64,000 nt of DNA from Gibbula magus (GCA_936450465.1 OW388303.1:6883193-6947192); one strand, 5' to 3'; positions 28,001 through 39,690 are shown, counted from the stretch's first letter. Notes: generated by a model from the letters alone, not told the origin. Numbers and translations are program-made.

Positions 28001-31000
28001 ATCTGATTTATGACTTGATGGGGAAGTTAGTAACGATTAGGATGTAATATAAGTTATAACATTCAGTGGAGGGTGGCATCGTTATTTATCAGCCCCGCGT
28101 TAGTGTTTATCCAACGAGCCGTAGTTGGATAAACACTAACGCGGGTATGATAAATTACGATGTCACCCGAACAAACTGAATGTTATAACGTATTTATGTT
28201 ACCGCATGTCTCAAAATATCACTAAAAAATAGAGTCATGGGCTCTGTAGCTCATCAGGATTTCATTTATGTACTATCTAAGGTTAAATATTTAAGTTAGC
28301 TTAAGTAATACATTGTTTACAAGCAAAATATAAGTTCTTAGATCATGACCCCTGTGACCTAGACTGGGGTCACAGATTCACCAAATCTACAATTTATAAT
28401 TCCTATTGTCAAAGAACTCTGCACACAACATTTCAGCTTTCTAGACAAAAGAATATGAACATAGGTTCTTAAAGTTGTGACCCCTGTGACCCCATTTGGG
28501 GTCATGGGGTCACAAAATCTACAATTTAGAATCCCCATTGGCCAAGGAGTCTGCACACAATCTTTCAGCTCTCAAGACCTTTTGGAACTGGAGAAGAAGA
28601 TGAAAAAAGGTTTTTAAGGTTGTGACCCCTGTGACCCTATTTGGGGTCATGGGGTCACGAAATCTACAATTTAGATTCCCCATTAGCCAAGGAGTCTGCA
28701 CACAACTTTTCAGCTCTCTAGACCTTTTGGAACTTGAGAAGAAGATGAAAATAGGTTTTTAAGGTTGTGACCCGGCCCTGTGACCTCATTTGGGGTCATG
28801 GGGTCACGAAATCGACAATTTAGTTTCCCCATTAGCCAAGGAGTCTGTACATAAAATTTCAGCTCTCTAGAGTCATTGGTTCTGGAGAAGAAGTCGAAGA
28901 AGCGAAAAGTTTACAGACGAATGGACGGACGGACGGACGGACGGACGCCGGACGTCATGCCATGCCATAACATTTTGACATTTTGACAGAAAACCGCTGA
29001 TCGCTCTACAAACTATGACATTTAACTTGTGTCACATGACATGGAATGATTGACGTGGATGCATGCTTTATTCATGTTGCGGGATATAAAGCATTTATCA
29101 CCCTCGGGAAGATTTATCAACCCGTATGACGGTGTTTATTGATATGTGTTAATGGTCACGTGGCCCAATCAGGGATCGACATTCTTACATGAGGTAGGAT
29201 AATTTTGTTTCCACATTCAATTCTCTCCAGCCGCTCACATAAAGTGATTATTTGAAAGTAACAAATCAAATAAGATGAACGCAAGACACTCATGCATGAT
29301 ATATATATACTCATTGGGTTCACTCATTGAACAGGGGCTTCACTCATTGAACAGAGGGTTTACTCATTGAACAGAGGGTTCACTCATTGAACAGGGGGTT
29401 CACTCATTGAACAGAGGGTTCACTCATTGAACAGGGGGTTCACTCATTGAACAGGGGATTCACTCATTGAACATGGGGTTCACTCATTGAACAGAGGGTT
29501 CACTCATTGAACATGGGGTTCACTCATTGAACAGGGGGTTCACTCATTGAACAGAGGGTTCACTCATTGAACAGAGGGTTCACTCATTGAACAGGGGGTT
29601 CACTCATTGAACGGGGTTTCACACATTGAACAGGGGGTTCACTCATTGAACAGGGGGTTAACTCATTGAACAGGGGTTTCACTCATTGAACAGGGGGTTT
29701 CACTCATTGAACATGGGGTCCACTCATTGAACAGGGGGTCCACTCATTGAGCAGGGGGTTCACTCATTGAACAGGGGGTTCACACATTGAACAGGGGGTT
29801 CACTCTTTGAACAGGGGGTCCACTCATTGAACAGGGGGTTCACTCATTGAACAGGGGGTTCACTCATTGAACAGAGGGTTCACTCATTGAACAGGGGGTT
29901 CACTCATTGAACAGAGGGTTCACTCATTGAACAGTTGGTTCACTCATTGAACAGGGGGATCACTCATTGAACAGGGTTTTCAATCATTGAACAGGGGGTT
30001 CACTCATTGAACAGAGGGTTCACTCATTGAACAGGGGGTTCACTCATTGAACAGAGGGTTCACTCATTGAACAGAGGGTTCACTCATTGAACAGGGGGTT
30101 CACTCATTGAACAGGGGGTTCACTCATTGAACAAATTTTAAAAGGTGTATGTGTGTTTGAGTGTGTGTGAATTCTTTGTAATCCCCTCCGGATCCGCCAC
30201 TGGTGAGTACTTATTACCATTAATGAAAATGATTGGTTTTAGGTCTCTAGGTCTCTTAGTTAATTGAAAAACACCGAGGCGGGATTCGAACCTTGGTCCA
30301 TTGACAAGAGATAAGTAAACTTACCCATACAGAAAGAGCGGAGATGTTTCTGTTCCGCCTCGGACACACCGTACACATTGGAGGCGTCTATATAGGCTGT
30401 GATCTCGTTCATCTGTTCTACTGGGACTGGAAGAACATGGCGTTTGTACATTTCGTTTGAGTTGCTCCACATTGACTTAATCAATAAATCCTACTTTTAC
30501 TTCACTGTCTAGTGTAATTAATGAAAGATATCTGTGGAATAAAGTTACATAACATACACACTGTATCATCGATACGCATATTCTCGCACCAGAGAACCAG
30601 CATTAAAACACTGACTTCAAGTGGTCTTTCAAAGAAGACTTGATCTGCCAAAGCACACAATATGCATTTTCAATATTGTTAACAAATAAAATGTAATCAA
30701 ATATATTAAAAAGGTATCGTTGATCAAAGAATCATTGTAAACATTGATAACCTTATGTTTTTTAAAACACTTACAAGGGTTGTGTAGAGGTTAATTGATC
30801 TGAGTATGTATTTGTAAGGAGCATTGTGCATTGACTATCATGTTTTGTAATAGTGCACTATTCCAACGAAAAAGCTTGAAAAGACACACGCCAAGGTCGA
30901 AACTGTTCGACACTTGGACTGAATAGGTTTCATTAAATAATCATGCAAAACCAATAGATATATATTTTTTTATTTTTAACATTTCATTTGACAAGAAATT

Positions 31001-34000
31001 AAGTTCATGGTTTAATAAACAAATTGCAACTCGCTGATGGTATTGTATAGGCCACATCAACTGACAATTACGGGTCTATAATCTACCAACTTAACAGTTA
31101 ATTTCACTACACGTCATAATATATGTTCAAAGAGCGAGTGAGGCTTTGAAGTGTTCAACAGGTGTTATAGTGTTTCCACATTATTACATCATCTATCCAG
31201 CCTTATCCACTTCCCACCGAGGCTACTAAACTATTATCTTTCCACGCAACCTCTGTTACAATTGGGCTATATGCCTCTGTTCTCGCAAGATCCCCATGTG
31301 TTCAAACACGGGTTTAGTCTTTATTTCTATCCAATCAAAAACCGTCCTTCACCTTCAACTGATTTCTGTCATTACAGATGTGAAGGAACTCCAGTCACAG
31401 GTTCAGACCGAATAGTCAGTTTGAAATAACGTCGCTGATTGCACAACTAACCTGACGAAGAGGATAATGTCCGTGTAACTCTCCATTCTTAAGAATAATG
31501 GCCCCTTTTATCTCTACTGTTCGAATTTAAACAGAGGTAACGTGGGAAGAAATCATTAGTAGAGTAGCCTCTGCGGGGAGTTCCTCCAACATCGGCGTGG
31601 TAGTGATACAGATGAGATATTTGGGCTATCTATTCATTACACCCAGTTAAATGGGCAGTAGCACGTTTTTCGCTCAAATAAGTTGATGAAATGTATTTGA
31701 AAAATAATAGTTAATAGTAATAGTAAAACGCCCTTCTCTCTTCTGAAAATCTAGTTAAAAATAAGTGTACATGGTTCAGTAAAGCCACGGGAATCGTTTT
31801 TGTCATTCGAAATAATAAAATGTGTTCACAATAAAATTACCGCCATGCAATGTTTTGCTTTATACGCAACACCGTTATTACCACTACAGATAATTGGTTT
31901 GTGAAATGAGATGTTTTACCCTCTAAAGTAAATATAAATGACATAAACTATCATTACAAATGGGAAATTTAAAAAAATGAAATTTGAAAAAAAACGTGCT
32001 ACTGCCCCTTTAAAGGCGCTGTAGCACGTTTTTTGCAAAATTTATTATTTCAAATTTCCCATTTGTAATGATAGTTAGTGTCATTCAGATTCACTTTAGA
32101 GGGTAAGTCATCTTATTACACAAACCAATTATCTGTAGTGGTAATAACTGTGTTGCGTATAAAGCAAAAATTGCGTGGCGGCCATTTTATTGTGAACACA
32201 TTTAATTATTTCGAATTACAAAAAAACGATTCCCACGACCTTACTGAGCCATGTACACTCATTTTAAACTTGAATTTCCGAAGAGAGAAGAGTGTTTTAC
32301 TATTGGTGGAATTATTTTTCAAATACATTTCATCGACTTATTTGAACGAAAAAACGTGCTACTGCCCCTTTAAAGTCATTTGTCATTTCGGAATGAAGGA
32401 CAATTGAACCTCGTATCAGTGAAACAAGTGATAACACAGAACATACAAACGGAACCCATTGCGTTTTCGATCTGCACAGAACGCACAAAGTCCATGCAGG
32501 TTGAGGGGTTTCGGCTGTCATCATCCGGGATCCTAATTGTGAAACACTCGGGTCGGCTACTGGCATTGTGAATGAAATAAAATGTTTGAAAGTATGTAAC
32601 TTCTTACACTACAGGGCAAACTCAAAATCCTAACGAAAAAGGCTGTTATCAGGATAAGGCCCCATGGTCATGAATACAATATTAGCCAAGCATATTTTTT
32701 GTTATGGCCATGCTTCTTAAATGTTAATTTGAAATATTGAAAAGATGTAAACCCATATTATTTTGTTCTCAGTTCAAAGAGTATTTTTGTTACAATAGAA
32801 ATATTGTAATTAGTAAGTAATATTAGGATTAGTAAGCATTTGACTTAAAGATCCCGTGAAATGCATTTTTCTCAAGAATAACAGATTATTACCTCTACGT
32901 ACATTATTTATCGGAATAAATTGAGCATAAAATTGAGACAATATACACTTGCAATTGATTATTAAGACGATTTTAATTTACCCATTTTAACAATGCCGTA
33001 ATTACCGCCGCGAAATGTTTTAAAAGAATCTAAAGGTCGTCTGTGACCCGCTCTGTGGAGCCTCATTGATTCCGTGACGTCACAGGTGTCATATCCTTCA
33101 GGGACCACACCCCTGCAGATTTTCATTCTGGTCGCTGGGGTTAAATTAGGCGATTTTTTAAAAAGCCGTATATATGTAATTTATGGACCGATTTCAGGAA
33201 TTTAAAATGGAGCAATTGTCAAATTGACATCCCATTTTAACGAATCCAATTTTGACCATATGTCATTACATCTATCCTTTAAAGGGGCAGTAGCACGTTT
33301 TTTCGGTGAAATAAGTCGATGAAATGTATTTTAAAAATAATGTCACCAATAGTAAAACACCCTTCTCTTTACGGAAAATCAAATTAAATAATTAATGTAC
33401 ATTGTTCCGTAACGCCATGGAAATCGTTTTTGTCATTCGAAATAATAAAATGTGTTCACAATAAAATGGCCGCCATGCAATTTTTGCTTTATACGCAACA
33501 CCGTTATTACCACTACGGATAAATGGTTTGTGTATGAGATGTTTTACCCTCTAAAGTAAATATAAATGACATAAGCTATCATTATAAATGGGAAATTTAA
33601 AAAAATAAAATTGGCAAAAAACGTGCTACTGCCCCATTAAGTCGCTTCGTGATGCCAGTGCCTTCTGACTGCCCTGTCAATATAAATTCAATGACAATGC
33701 TAAACCGTCTTATTGACGAGATGAATTAAAATCAATAACATATCAATTTACCTTGCGTTGAACAGACTTTCTGATTCGCAACAGGCCGGGGATAAAATAT
33801 CTGCCACTCCTGAAAATTCCAATGGTGTACAAACAAAATTTATTAATAATCGGTTTGAGTGACCCCACGATACAGCAAACAAGCAAAGAAAGAAACATGA
33901 AGTAACATAAGGATTATTATATTCTTGCTGGGCTTAACTATATTGCCAATTTAAATTGAAACATGGAATGTTCAACTTACCGGAATTATATTACATTGAC

Positions 34001-37000
34001 GCAACTATTGAAAATGAGATGTAACAAGGTATGTTTAACCAATAATGGTAATTAACTAAACATTGAGACAAAGGTAAATGGAAATAGGTTAAAAGGCAAA
34101 ATGCGAAGATACTCAGATATGCATGAAACTTTGAACTTGTCTTTAATGTATAAATGATTTCGATTTTTTCTGATTTTTTTTTATAGAAAAAGATAGCGAA
34201 ATCAGCTGGAAGCGCTCATAAAATATCCAAACCATAATCAGTTATAAATGTTTCAGAAAGTTATCGTATTAATGTGCTGCTGACCAAATCTATTTGATGA
34301 AATAGGAGAAACTGGTAAAGGAATTATTGACTGTCGTGGAATACCGTCAGGGAGATCCATCATAGGAGTGCTGGTGATATCGTGGTCCAGGAACTGCCCC
34401 CACTGCATCAGCATGTGGGTGTGAGACGGGTGGACGGCGGGTTGTGGTTCACCAGGGTCATGGTGTACTACCGTACTGACCTTCCTTGCACTTGGGAGTT
34501 GTCTCCCTTCGATCTTGCTTGAAGTCCTTGGTGACATCATACCTGTAGAAGGATACGGAAGTAAGTAGTATATGCGGGTACATTTTTAAATTAATTTATG
34601 GTTTTGTACCTCTAGGATTACAAACAATGAGGCTTGAAGAATGCCCTCGGGAATCATCACAGTTTCTGAACAATTAAACAGTTGATTTAAATTAATTAAT
34701 CTATTTAAACAATCGGTTAATGTGTTATTTCCTCCTACTCCTGACAAACATCCTGCAGCCCCCTGTTTTCATACACATATAATTACATCGTAATTTTTTA
34801 AAACTTATTAATAGAATTAATCAAATTTAATCAATCTTGACATAAGAACAAACTATTTACACATGAACAATTTTCAAAACGAGTTTTCAGTGTGTTTTTT
34901 TAATTTCATTACTCAATTAACATAAACATAAACATAAACATAAACATAAACATAAACATAAACATAAACATAACAATTACATTATATTATCAGTACAATA
35001 GTTTTTATTTTCTGCATTCCTTCTTAAATGACAATAGTAATGTGACTTTGTTATGTCATAAACTAATAATGGAAACTCATAGCAGGATGGTTAATACTTC
35101 ACCAGAGAGGAACACATCACTCTAATTGTGAAAAGCATATTTAGTTTGATGATAATCAATGCATTACACGCATTTAATGTTGATCGATTTCGATATTTTT
35201 TTTAACCGTAAACAAAGAGGGAAATCCCTACTTAAATTTACTTTCTTTTCCGTTTAGTTTAAAATTTGAAATATGTATCATTCATGAGAGATGAACAGAA
35301 AACAAGTAAAGTTTGAAATTGACTGTTGGAAATTGATATCTGCTGTTGTTAAACACCTTGACATACTTTCTTGAATTTTTCTGGATTGATCGCGAAAATA
35401 ATTTCCCGAACAATAAGCGAATCACAAACGCTGCTGAATCCATTTATCGTCACTTGTGACTACATTTTCACTTCTCATTTTCAACTGGAAGACATGTTCC
35501 TTCATATAGAAATTGTTTTCCTTTCTTTTGCAGATATCAATTCCATACGCTATATTGCGACACAAACACAACATACACACTAGAGATGGCAAAAAGTATA
35601 TAAAAGTTAAAAAGTCTTCAACCCACCATCGTCATAGTTCGGAGGGAGCCATCTTCTCATTGGTGTACCAGCCCGGCCCCATGACCGGAAGTCCAAATTA
35701 TTGCAGCTTCCGTCGGCCGTCCGATATTGGGAACTACTGACACACGTAATCTCTTCTCTGGTAACACGTGACTGCTCCAATGATTGAAACACTGGGAACC
35801 TGGCGACAGTTATTATTTTAATTAACTGAGAGATCTTCAGATCTGCAACGCTAATATGGACATTCGGATTGCAACAATTCAATGGAGGTGAAAGAGTAAA
35901 ATCACTGAATATAGGAATGAATAACTTTCTAAACACGCAGTTGTTAAAATGATGGCTTTTTATTGGTAGCTTGAAAGCGTCTGGGGAGAGCAATTTAATC
36001 ACCGTACTTTCGCTATTTCCCAAAGGAAACCACCAAAAGACTAAACAAAATTAATGGTTCTCTATAAAGCGATTTTCCAAAGCATGTGAATGCAAAATTA
36101 TGTGACAAAATGTTAATTAGTTAAATGACAAATGGCACACTTTCTCGGGTTTCTCTCATTAGTCACGTCCATTTACAACTTCGATAAGTTTGAATATGTA
36201 GATGAACGTGAATGACGTTATAATTGATGATGCAAATGATCGTTGACGGTTTGAAACATGCAAGTTAACTGGTATAAATTCCGGAGCTTACAACAGATTA
36301 ATCTGAACTTTTATCTCAGATATTAGACATTTGCAATTTAGGCTTATTTGAATCCCTTGATAATATTGCAAACTGCAAATAGATGTACAAAATACAGCAT
36401 TAGAACAATAGTTTTGCACTTTCAATCGTGCCGCATGACTCACATGACATTAAGATGTAGAGAAAATCGCAGTTAACAGAAATATGATCACATAATGTGA
36501 TATATGGTTCAATGAATATTGTATCTCATCTTGCTTGATCTTGGCAAGAATACATAAGAAACACATGACAATATTGTCATAACTGCACAATGCTACAGTG
36601 AAAACGTAGTCAAGAAGGTTATTTTGCATAAACCACAATGTATGAATGTTATCATTTTTAACCCTCAGTTACGTGTTTATGAAAATGTTAACCGGTCACA
36701 TGACCTTATCTAGTCCAATCAGAAGGGAGCATGTCGCTTATATTTTCGAAATCTGACTGTATACTGACCTTACTGACACGAGAGCCTCAAGGATGTTGAT
36801 TCTGTGTGACCTCCCTCTGTCTATACTCTGTCTGCGGGTGGACGAGAAGCGACGTTGTTGGGTAGCAGTGGAACCAGCCCGGGAGATGACTCGGTCTTGA
36901 AGTACAAGTAAGTTTCAGACAATTCAAGTAATTAGTAGTAAACACTACTGCATGTAAACAGTGAAGCAGACACGTTAATCAGCATAGGTAGATAAAAGTG

Positions 37001-37988
37001 ATCTCATTTTTATCCTCGACGCGGTGTCCCTTTAATCGTGAATTCAAAAGTGGAGTACATAATAAGATTTAACTTCTTAATTTAGAATTTTGAAGTACAA
37101 GTAAGTAAAGCGCTATTGTGTTAATCGTGAATTCGTGGAATTCAAAATATTTCTGGAAAACAACTTAGAACAATTAAATTAAAGAACTTGTTATCTAGAA
37201 ATATTTTCTCATTTGTATTTATTTTCTGCCATTCTCATTTATGCCATTCTTATTTTAACAATTCAATCTGATCTATTTAACTTATTTATTTTGTTCACAT
37301 ATAATGATTGATTTCATTGAATGATGAATCAACTACCACCCTGACGCTTCCAGAAAATCAGTGATCGTTGAAAACTCAAATCGGTTTTTTATTTACATAT
37401 TCACCTATGTCAGCAAATAGTTTTTCTTGCCGCCTCTCTTCGTTCAACATCGCTACAGCTCGTCTGTGGATCTCTTGTGTGTCTGGAGGCACAAACATGA
37501 TTGGTTGAAGAAGGAGGTATGGAGATGTATCTCTACAACCTCATAGCACCAAACATGTACTATTAATAACATAAATTCTACAGAATCATAGAATGTATGT
37601 CACAATGTCATGTGACAATTCTTTGATCCCTGAGATCACAGTTCGGGCCTAATGCAGTGTTTGTATTGAAATTATATTGTTTGGAGGTGATACATTTCAT
37701 CACCGACTTTTTAAATTGAGTAGAAATTGCAAGATGCTTTTCCGGAAATTGTCAGTTAATTGGAATGGCAAGTCAAAACAAACGTTGTTCCAAAACCACA
37801 CCCAGAAGTTATATACTTCTGAATAAAGGAAATGTTCGCCAGATAAGGTACTAAAATTATTCCCCCCCCCCCCCCCCCCCCCCCAATGTAATAACAGTAT
37901 GACTGTACAACTTACATAACGGTTGACGGGGTGATATCAGTGGAAGAGAGAGAAGGAAACCCAGAAGCACATGTGTATGGAGATTCAT
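21936..37988 (-). CDS. Secreted animal haem peroxidase, 13 certain coding exons plus a tentative last exon
   Basis: Thirteen exons joined with matching GT-AG phases give 2045 coding bases; a tentative 14th brings the total to 711 residues. A hydrophobic signal peptide occupies about residues 1-19. Relative to myeloperoxidase numbering, the haem-linking Asp and distal His are D222 and H223 ([10 protein letters not shown]), with Ca-ligand D224. The catalytic Arg is R359 and the haem-linking Glu E362 (DSRVNEN, with N where MPO has Met243). The proximal His is H463 (FRMGHS). Family landmarks [37 protein letters not shown] and RVICDNTD are present. The family oxidises substrates using H2O2; this protein is predicted secreted. 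There are no Ig or LRR modules, so it is nearer to short chorion- or thyroid-peroxidase-like enzymes than to peroxidasin. A 5' UTR intron is likely. No inactivating change is seen. Confidence 0.93.
22904..23044. repeat. Foldback (hairpin) sequence in the last peroxidase intron
   Basis: Arms 'cttctgctctgagaataacc' (22927-22946) and its complement near 23002-23023 enclose a second inner palindrome around 'agccccgag'/'ctcggggct'. Outer parts extend the pairing imperfectly. It is typical of a foldback MITE; a related degraded block follows at 23,085-23,160. Confidence 0.75.
23315..23382 (+). pseudogene. tRNA-like sequence (Leu/Ser-type, decayed or SINE head)
   Basis: A-box-like 'tagccgagcggtctaaggcg' and B-box 'ggttcgaatcc' are correctly ordered and spaced. 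The acceptor stem does not pair and no CCA-side partner is found, so it is not an intact tRNA. It shares 'agcgaagggt' with two similar sequences at 26,956 and 42,326. Confidence 0.55.
23721..23820 (-). CDS. Peroxidase exon 13
   Basis: 100 bp. Encodes [20 protein letters not shown], then [12 protein letters not shown]. The RVICDNTD motif is near the C terminus of the family. Acceptor ttccAG|CT, donor AG|GTAAGG, phase 2. Confidence 0.94.
24665..24834 (-). CDS. Peroxidase exon 12
   Basis: 170 bp. Encodes [20 protein letters not shown], then VGPTF..LIGRQF and DRFWFE, the conserved C-terminal core. Acceptor ctccAG|C, donor G|GTACTT, phase 1. Confidence 0.96.
25504..26051 (-). CDS. Peroxidase exon 11 (proximal histidine), largest exon
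   Basis: 548 bp, 182 codons plus two bases. Starts [17 protein letters not shown]; holds AFRMGHSMI (proximal His H463) and [20 protein letters not shown]. Acceptor ttttAG|AAA, donor GA|GTAAGA, phase 2. Confidence 0.97.
26466..26626 (-). CDS. Peroxidase exon 10 (catalytic Arg and haem-linking Glu)
   Basis: 161 bp. Encodes [20 protein letters not shown], then EHN, and later [10 protein letters not shown]359 and E362 align with MPO Arg239 and Glu242. Acceptor tttcAG|GC; donor CAG|GTTACT, phase 0. Confidence 0.95.
26956..27021 (+). pseudogene. tRNA-like sequence, degraded
   Basis: 'tagcacagttggtaaaagcg' resembles an A box and 'gatcgaaacc' a damaged B box, with the shared 'agcgaagggt' between. 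It sits in a peroxidase intron in the opposite orientation to the gene. Confidence 0.4.
27308..27403 (-). CDS. Peroxidase exon 9
   Basis: 96 bp. Encodes [15 protein letters not shown].. and ends ..NYCFQAG, matching the LLP...CF.AGD segment. Acceptor tacAG|GA, donor G|GTTAGC. Confidence 0.9.
27634..27905. repeat. 27-bp minisatellite, about 10 copies
   Basis: Units of 27 bp built on 'gtcagcctccatatatcact' and 'ggctaat'. Because 27 is a multiple of 3, the plus strand stays open with a 9-residue periodicity (..ANVSLHISL..). It lies antisense in a peroxidase intron and I regard the frame as non-coding. Confidence 0.93.
28053..28189. repeat. Near-perfect palindrome, about 60-bp arms
   Basis: The left arm runs from 'gttataacattcagt' to 'gcgttagtgtttatccaac' and the right arm is its complement around a loop of about 16 bp. 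Small mismatches occur in the middle. It is a foldback element inside a peroxidase intron. Confidence 0.85.
28335..28960. repeat. About 144-bp tandem repeat ending in (GGAC)n
   Basis: Four units share 'gacccctgtgacc' and 'ggggtcatggggtcac', 'aaatctacaattta' and 'ttcagctctctagacc', starting near 28,335, 28,468, 28,612 and 28,757. The block ends in a GGAC run at about 28,922-28,946. Confidence 0.85.
29319..30134. repeat. 20-bp minisatellite, about 41 copies
   Basis: Units of 'cactcattgaacagggggtt', varying mainly in the G-run (ggggg, gaggg, tgggg). A few units shift by one base. It lies in the intron between peroxidase exons 8 and 9, 190 bp from exon 8. Confidence 0.97.
30325..30426 (-). CDS. 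Peroxidase exon 8 (Ca-site region)
   Basis: 102 bp. Encodes [20 protein letters not shown], then [10 protein letters not shown]: the DASNVYG calcium-site segment. Acceptor ttccAG|TC, donor G|GTAAGT. It lies 190 bp from the 20-bp minisatellite. Confidence 0.95.
31647..32373. mobile_element. Two TTAA-flanked MITEs head-to-head, a large palindrome
   Basis: Copy A (31647-32013) and copy B (32010-32373) are the same roughly 365-bp element in opposite orientation, sharing the central TTAA. Ends are TTAA followed by AGGGGCAGTAGCACG-like terminal inverted repeats. TTAA target duplications and no coding capacity suggest a piggyBac-type non-autonomous element. They occupy the intron between peroxidase exons 7 and 8. 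Confidence 0.85.
32456..32559 (-). CDS. Peroxidase exon 7
   Basis: 104 bp. Encodes [20 protein letters not shown], then CMDFVRS, a near-consensus family motif. Acceptor gccAG|T, donor G|GTTCCG, phase 1. A TTAA-flanked MITE ends 82 bp downstream of its donor. Confidence 0.9.
33279..33640. mobile_element. TTAA-flanked MITE, third copy
   Basis: Same family as 31,647-32,373, in the orientation of copy A. TTAA at 33279-33282 and 33637-33640; inverted termini AGGGGCAGTAGCACG and its complement. It sits between peroxidase exons 6 and 7. Confidence 0.88.
33752..33809 (-). CDS. Peroxidase exon 6 (58-bp micro-exon)
   Basis: Only 58 bp. Encodes [18 protein letters not shown], carrying the paired-cysteine landmark found after the distal-His region. 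Acceptor tttcAG|GA, donor AG|GTAAAT. Phases 1 in and 2 out fit both neighbours. Confidence 0.85.
34345..34542 (-). CDS. Peroxidase exon 5 (distal histidine)
   Basis: 198 bp. Contains LPSARKVST and [10 protein letters not shown], with the distal His and the haem-linking Asp. Acceptor ctacAG|GT, donor G|GTATTC. Confidence 0.95.
34917..34973. repeat. (CATAAA)n microsatellite
   Basis: About nine tandem copies of the hexamer cataaa in the intron between peroxidase exons 4 and 5. Confidence 0.95.
35627..35799 (-). CDS. Peroxidase exon 4 (start of the peroxidase domain)
   Basis: 173 bp. Encodes ..[19 protein letters not shown] followed by SCNNL and WLPPNYDDG, matching the conserved YRT.DG.CNNL and LP..YDDG entry of animal peroxidases. 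Donor G|GTGGGT, phase 1. Confidence 0.92.
36769..36895 (-). CDS. Peroxidase exon 3
   Basis: 127 bp, acceptor ttcaAG|AC, donor AG|GTCAGT. Encodes [16 protein letters not shown]... and ends ..ILEALVSV. It joins exons 2 and 4 in frame. Confidence 0.8.
37405..37539 (-). CDS. Peroxidase exon 2
   Basis: 135 bp. The acceptor ..tatgAG|GT restores TGT with exon 1; the donor G|GTGAAT ends phase 1. It encodes a charged helical propeptide-like stretch (..[15 protein letters not shown]..). Exact phase agreement on both sides supports it. Confidence 0.8.
37862..37884. repeat. Poly(C) tract, 23 bases
   Basis: An uninterrupted run of 23 C, 31 bp downstream of the splice donor of the peroxidase signal-peptide exon. 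On the gene's strand it is poly(G), able to form G-quadruplexes. Confidence 0.98.
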
Positions 37989-38008
37989 CTTGAACCAGGC
38001 AAACAGAT
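37916..38008 (-). CDS. Peroxidase exon 1 of the coding region (signal peptide)
   Basis: ATG at 37988; coding 37988-37916 (73 bp, ends phase 1, donor T|GTAAGT). Begins [18 protein letters not shown], a classic signal peptide. A good acceptor (ttttgcAG) at 38009-38010 puts the ATG inside an exon, so an upstream untranslated exon probably exists; I could not locate it. Confidence 0.75.
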
Positions 38009-38439
38009 CTGCAAAAACAACAACGCTAAAAAGAAAAAGGATTACATGTACTAAACTGTTCTCAACCAAAAACAAGGGTCACCTGAAAAAACGATAGTTG
38101 GCGGTACATGCCTGTAGAAACATTATGTAAAAGGGAACCAGTCACTTTAATGAATAACATGTAAAATGAGATTTCAGTATCAAATGTTTCAGAATCTGTA
38201 ACAAAACCGCATATCTTTCAATTCAATACGAATTCAGGTCTAGTTTTGAACTTTAAATGAATAGATAAATGTGTCTCGACAAACAGACAAACATGTATTT
38301 CTTGCAAAGCAAATGGGGAAATGTTGAAATTATGTTTAGTGGAAATATGTCACCTACTTTGTTACTATATATAGAAGTAATAAACTACTAAACTAATAAA
38401 ATACTCTTCATTTTAGACATTCTGAAAACTTGATCATGA

Positions 38440-38790
38440 AATAGTATTCATGTTAGATACTATATTCCGGAAAAGTGAATTTACAATAATATTCTGAATT
38501 GTGAATTGATATCGATGTTAAATAATTCGATAATCTGAGAAACAGCTTTACTATGAAATGCTATTCATGAAATAGTCATGACAAGGAAAACGTTTCCGAG
38601 AAGGTAGCGCAACGATGTATTGATATTCTTCTAAGATGAGTCTATGTTCTGAGAACATAACTTTACCATGTATTCTGATATTCATGTTAGATGAACAGAT
38701 ATTCTGAGAAAATAGCGTTACCATGAAATCCTATTCATGAAATATGGAAACTTTTCTGAGAAAGTAACGTGTCCATGTGTTGATATTCAT
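38440..38790. repeat. Diverged tandem repeat upstream of the peroxidase gene
   Basis: Degenerate units of about 110-130 bp share 'gatattcatgttagat', 'gaaatcctattcatgaaat' and 'ttctgagaa'. It lies in the likely promoter or 5' UTR intron of the peroxidase gene. No function can be assigned. Confidence 0.6.
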
Positions 38791-39529
38791 GTTAGATTCA
38801 TGTTTTAATTTAGTTATGATGTATGTCATATCCTGTTCTGAGGATATAGCCTTACCGTCAACTATTATTCACGGGAGATTAGATCAAAATGACCTTGGTT
38901 ATTGGACGAGGCAATTCTGCACACTTCTCTTGTAGTAAAGTTAGATATTGCATTGAAACTGCTGTGGAGTTGTTCTCGGTCTGTTTAAGACATTAAAACT
39001 AGTGCATTTATTCACCCTTTGTACCACCGGTGTTCAACAAATTACACCAGTAAAAGTTCTCTCCAAAGTGAAATATTTCCTTTTATTTGTCATTTTTTTT
39101 AAAGATAGGTAATTATAAGCATTTAATAAAATCAACACAATTGATAAAAACAATTATAGTGTAATCAGATTTGATTGAAATTAAAAATTGTCAAGAAATA
39201 TGTTACCAGAGGACAGCTGATATATCTAGCAATCACAATACTTATTAAATTTGATACAGGGGAGATAATTCTTTATTGGCAAATGTATTGCTATTGACAT
39301 TTTTCTTTTCATAGGGGTTGGAAATATTATCATAGAACAAAGAATACTCCGCAAATGTTTAAGACAATCATATTCCTATAAGTAACAAAATACTCATTTA
39401 ATTTTCTAATGTACATGTGTTTATATGGCGCTGTTAATACACATTGACACAAAAACTACAAGATCATGCACATCCAAAACTGTCAAAAGAGGCTCCGCAG
39501 TAGAAAAGAAAACCTTTATCCTATCTCTT

Positions 39530-39690
39530 TATTTGCATCGCTCAATTAGCGCTCAATGTAGCGCATTCTCTCCTGAACGACATGGTGCGATTCCTCGAGG
39601 TTTGCTCGCCTTGCTACGTAGCGCTACATTGAACAATCGCGTTCAAGAGAGTTTTTTTAAACATTGAGCGATTACTTGTAAACCTCTCTT
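39530..39690. repeat. Interspersed 'agcgctac' repeat, copy 1
   Basis: Contains 'tagcgctacattgaacaatc', 'gattcctcgaggtttgctcg' and 'ctctcctgaacgacatggtg'. The same phrases occur inverted at 58,370-58,520 and in part at 57,050-57,170, so this is a dispersed family. Confidence 0.7.

Noticed and set aside
32078..32407. 109-codon frame, and a similar one at 60,224
   Set aside because: Both lie within copies of the TTAA MITE and reflect shared repeat sequence.
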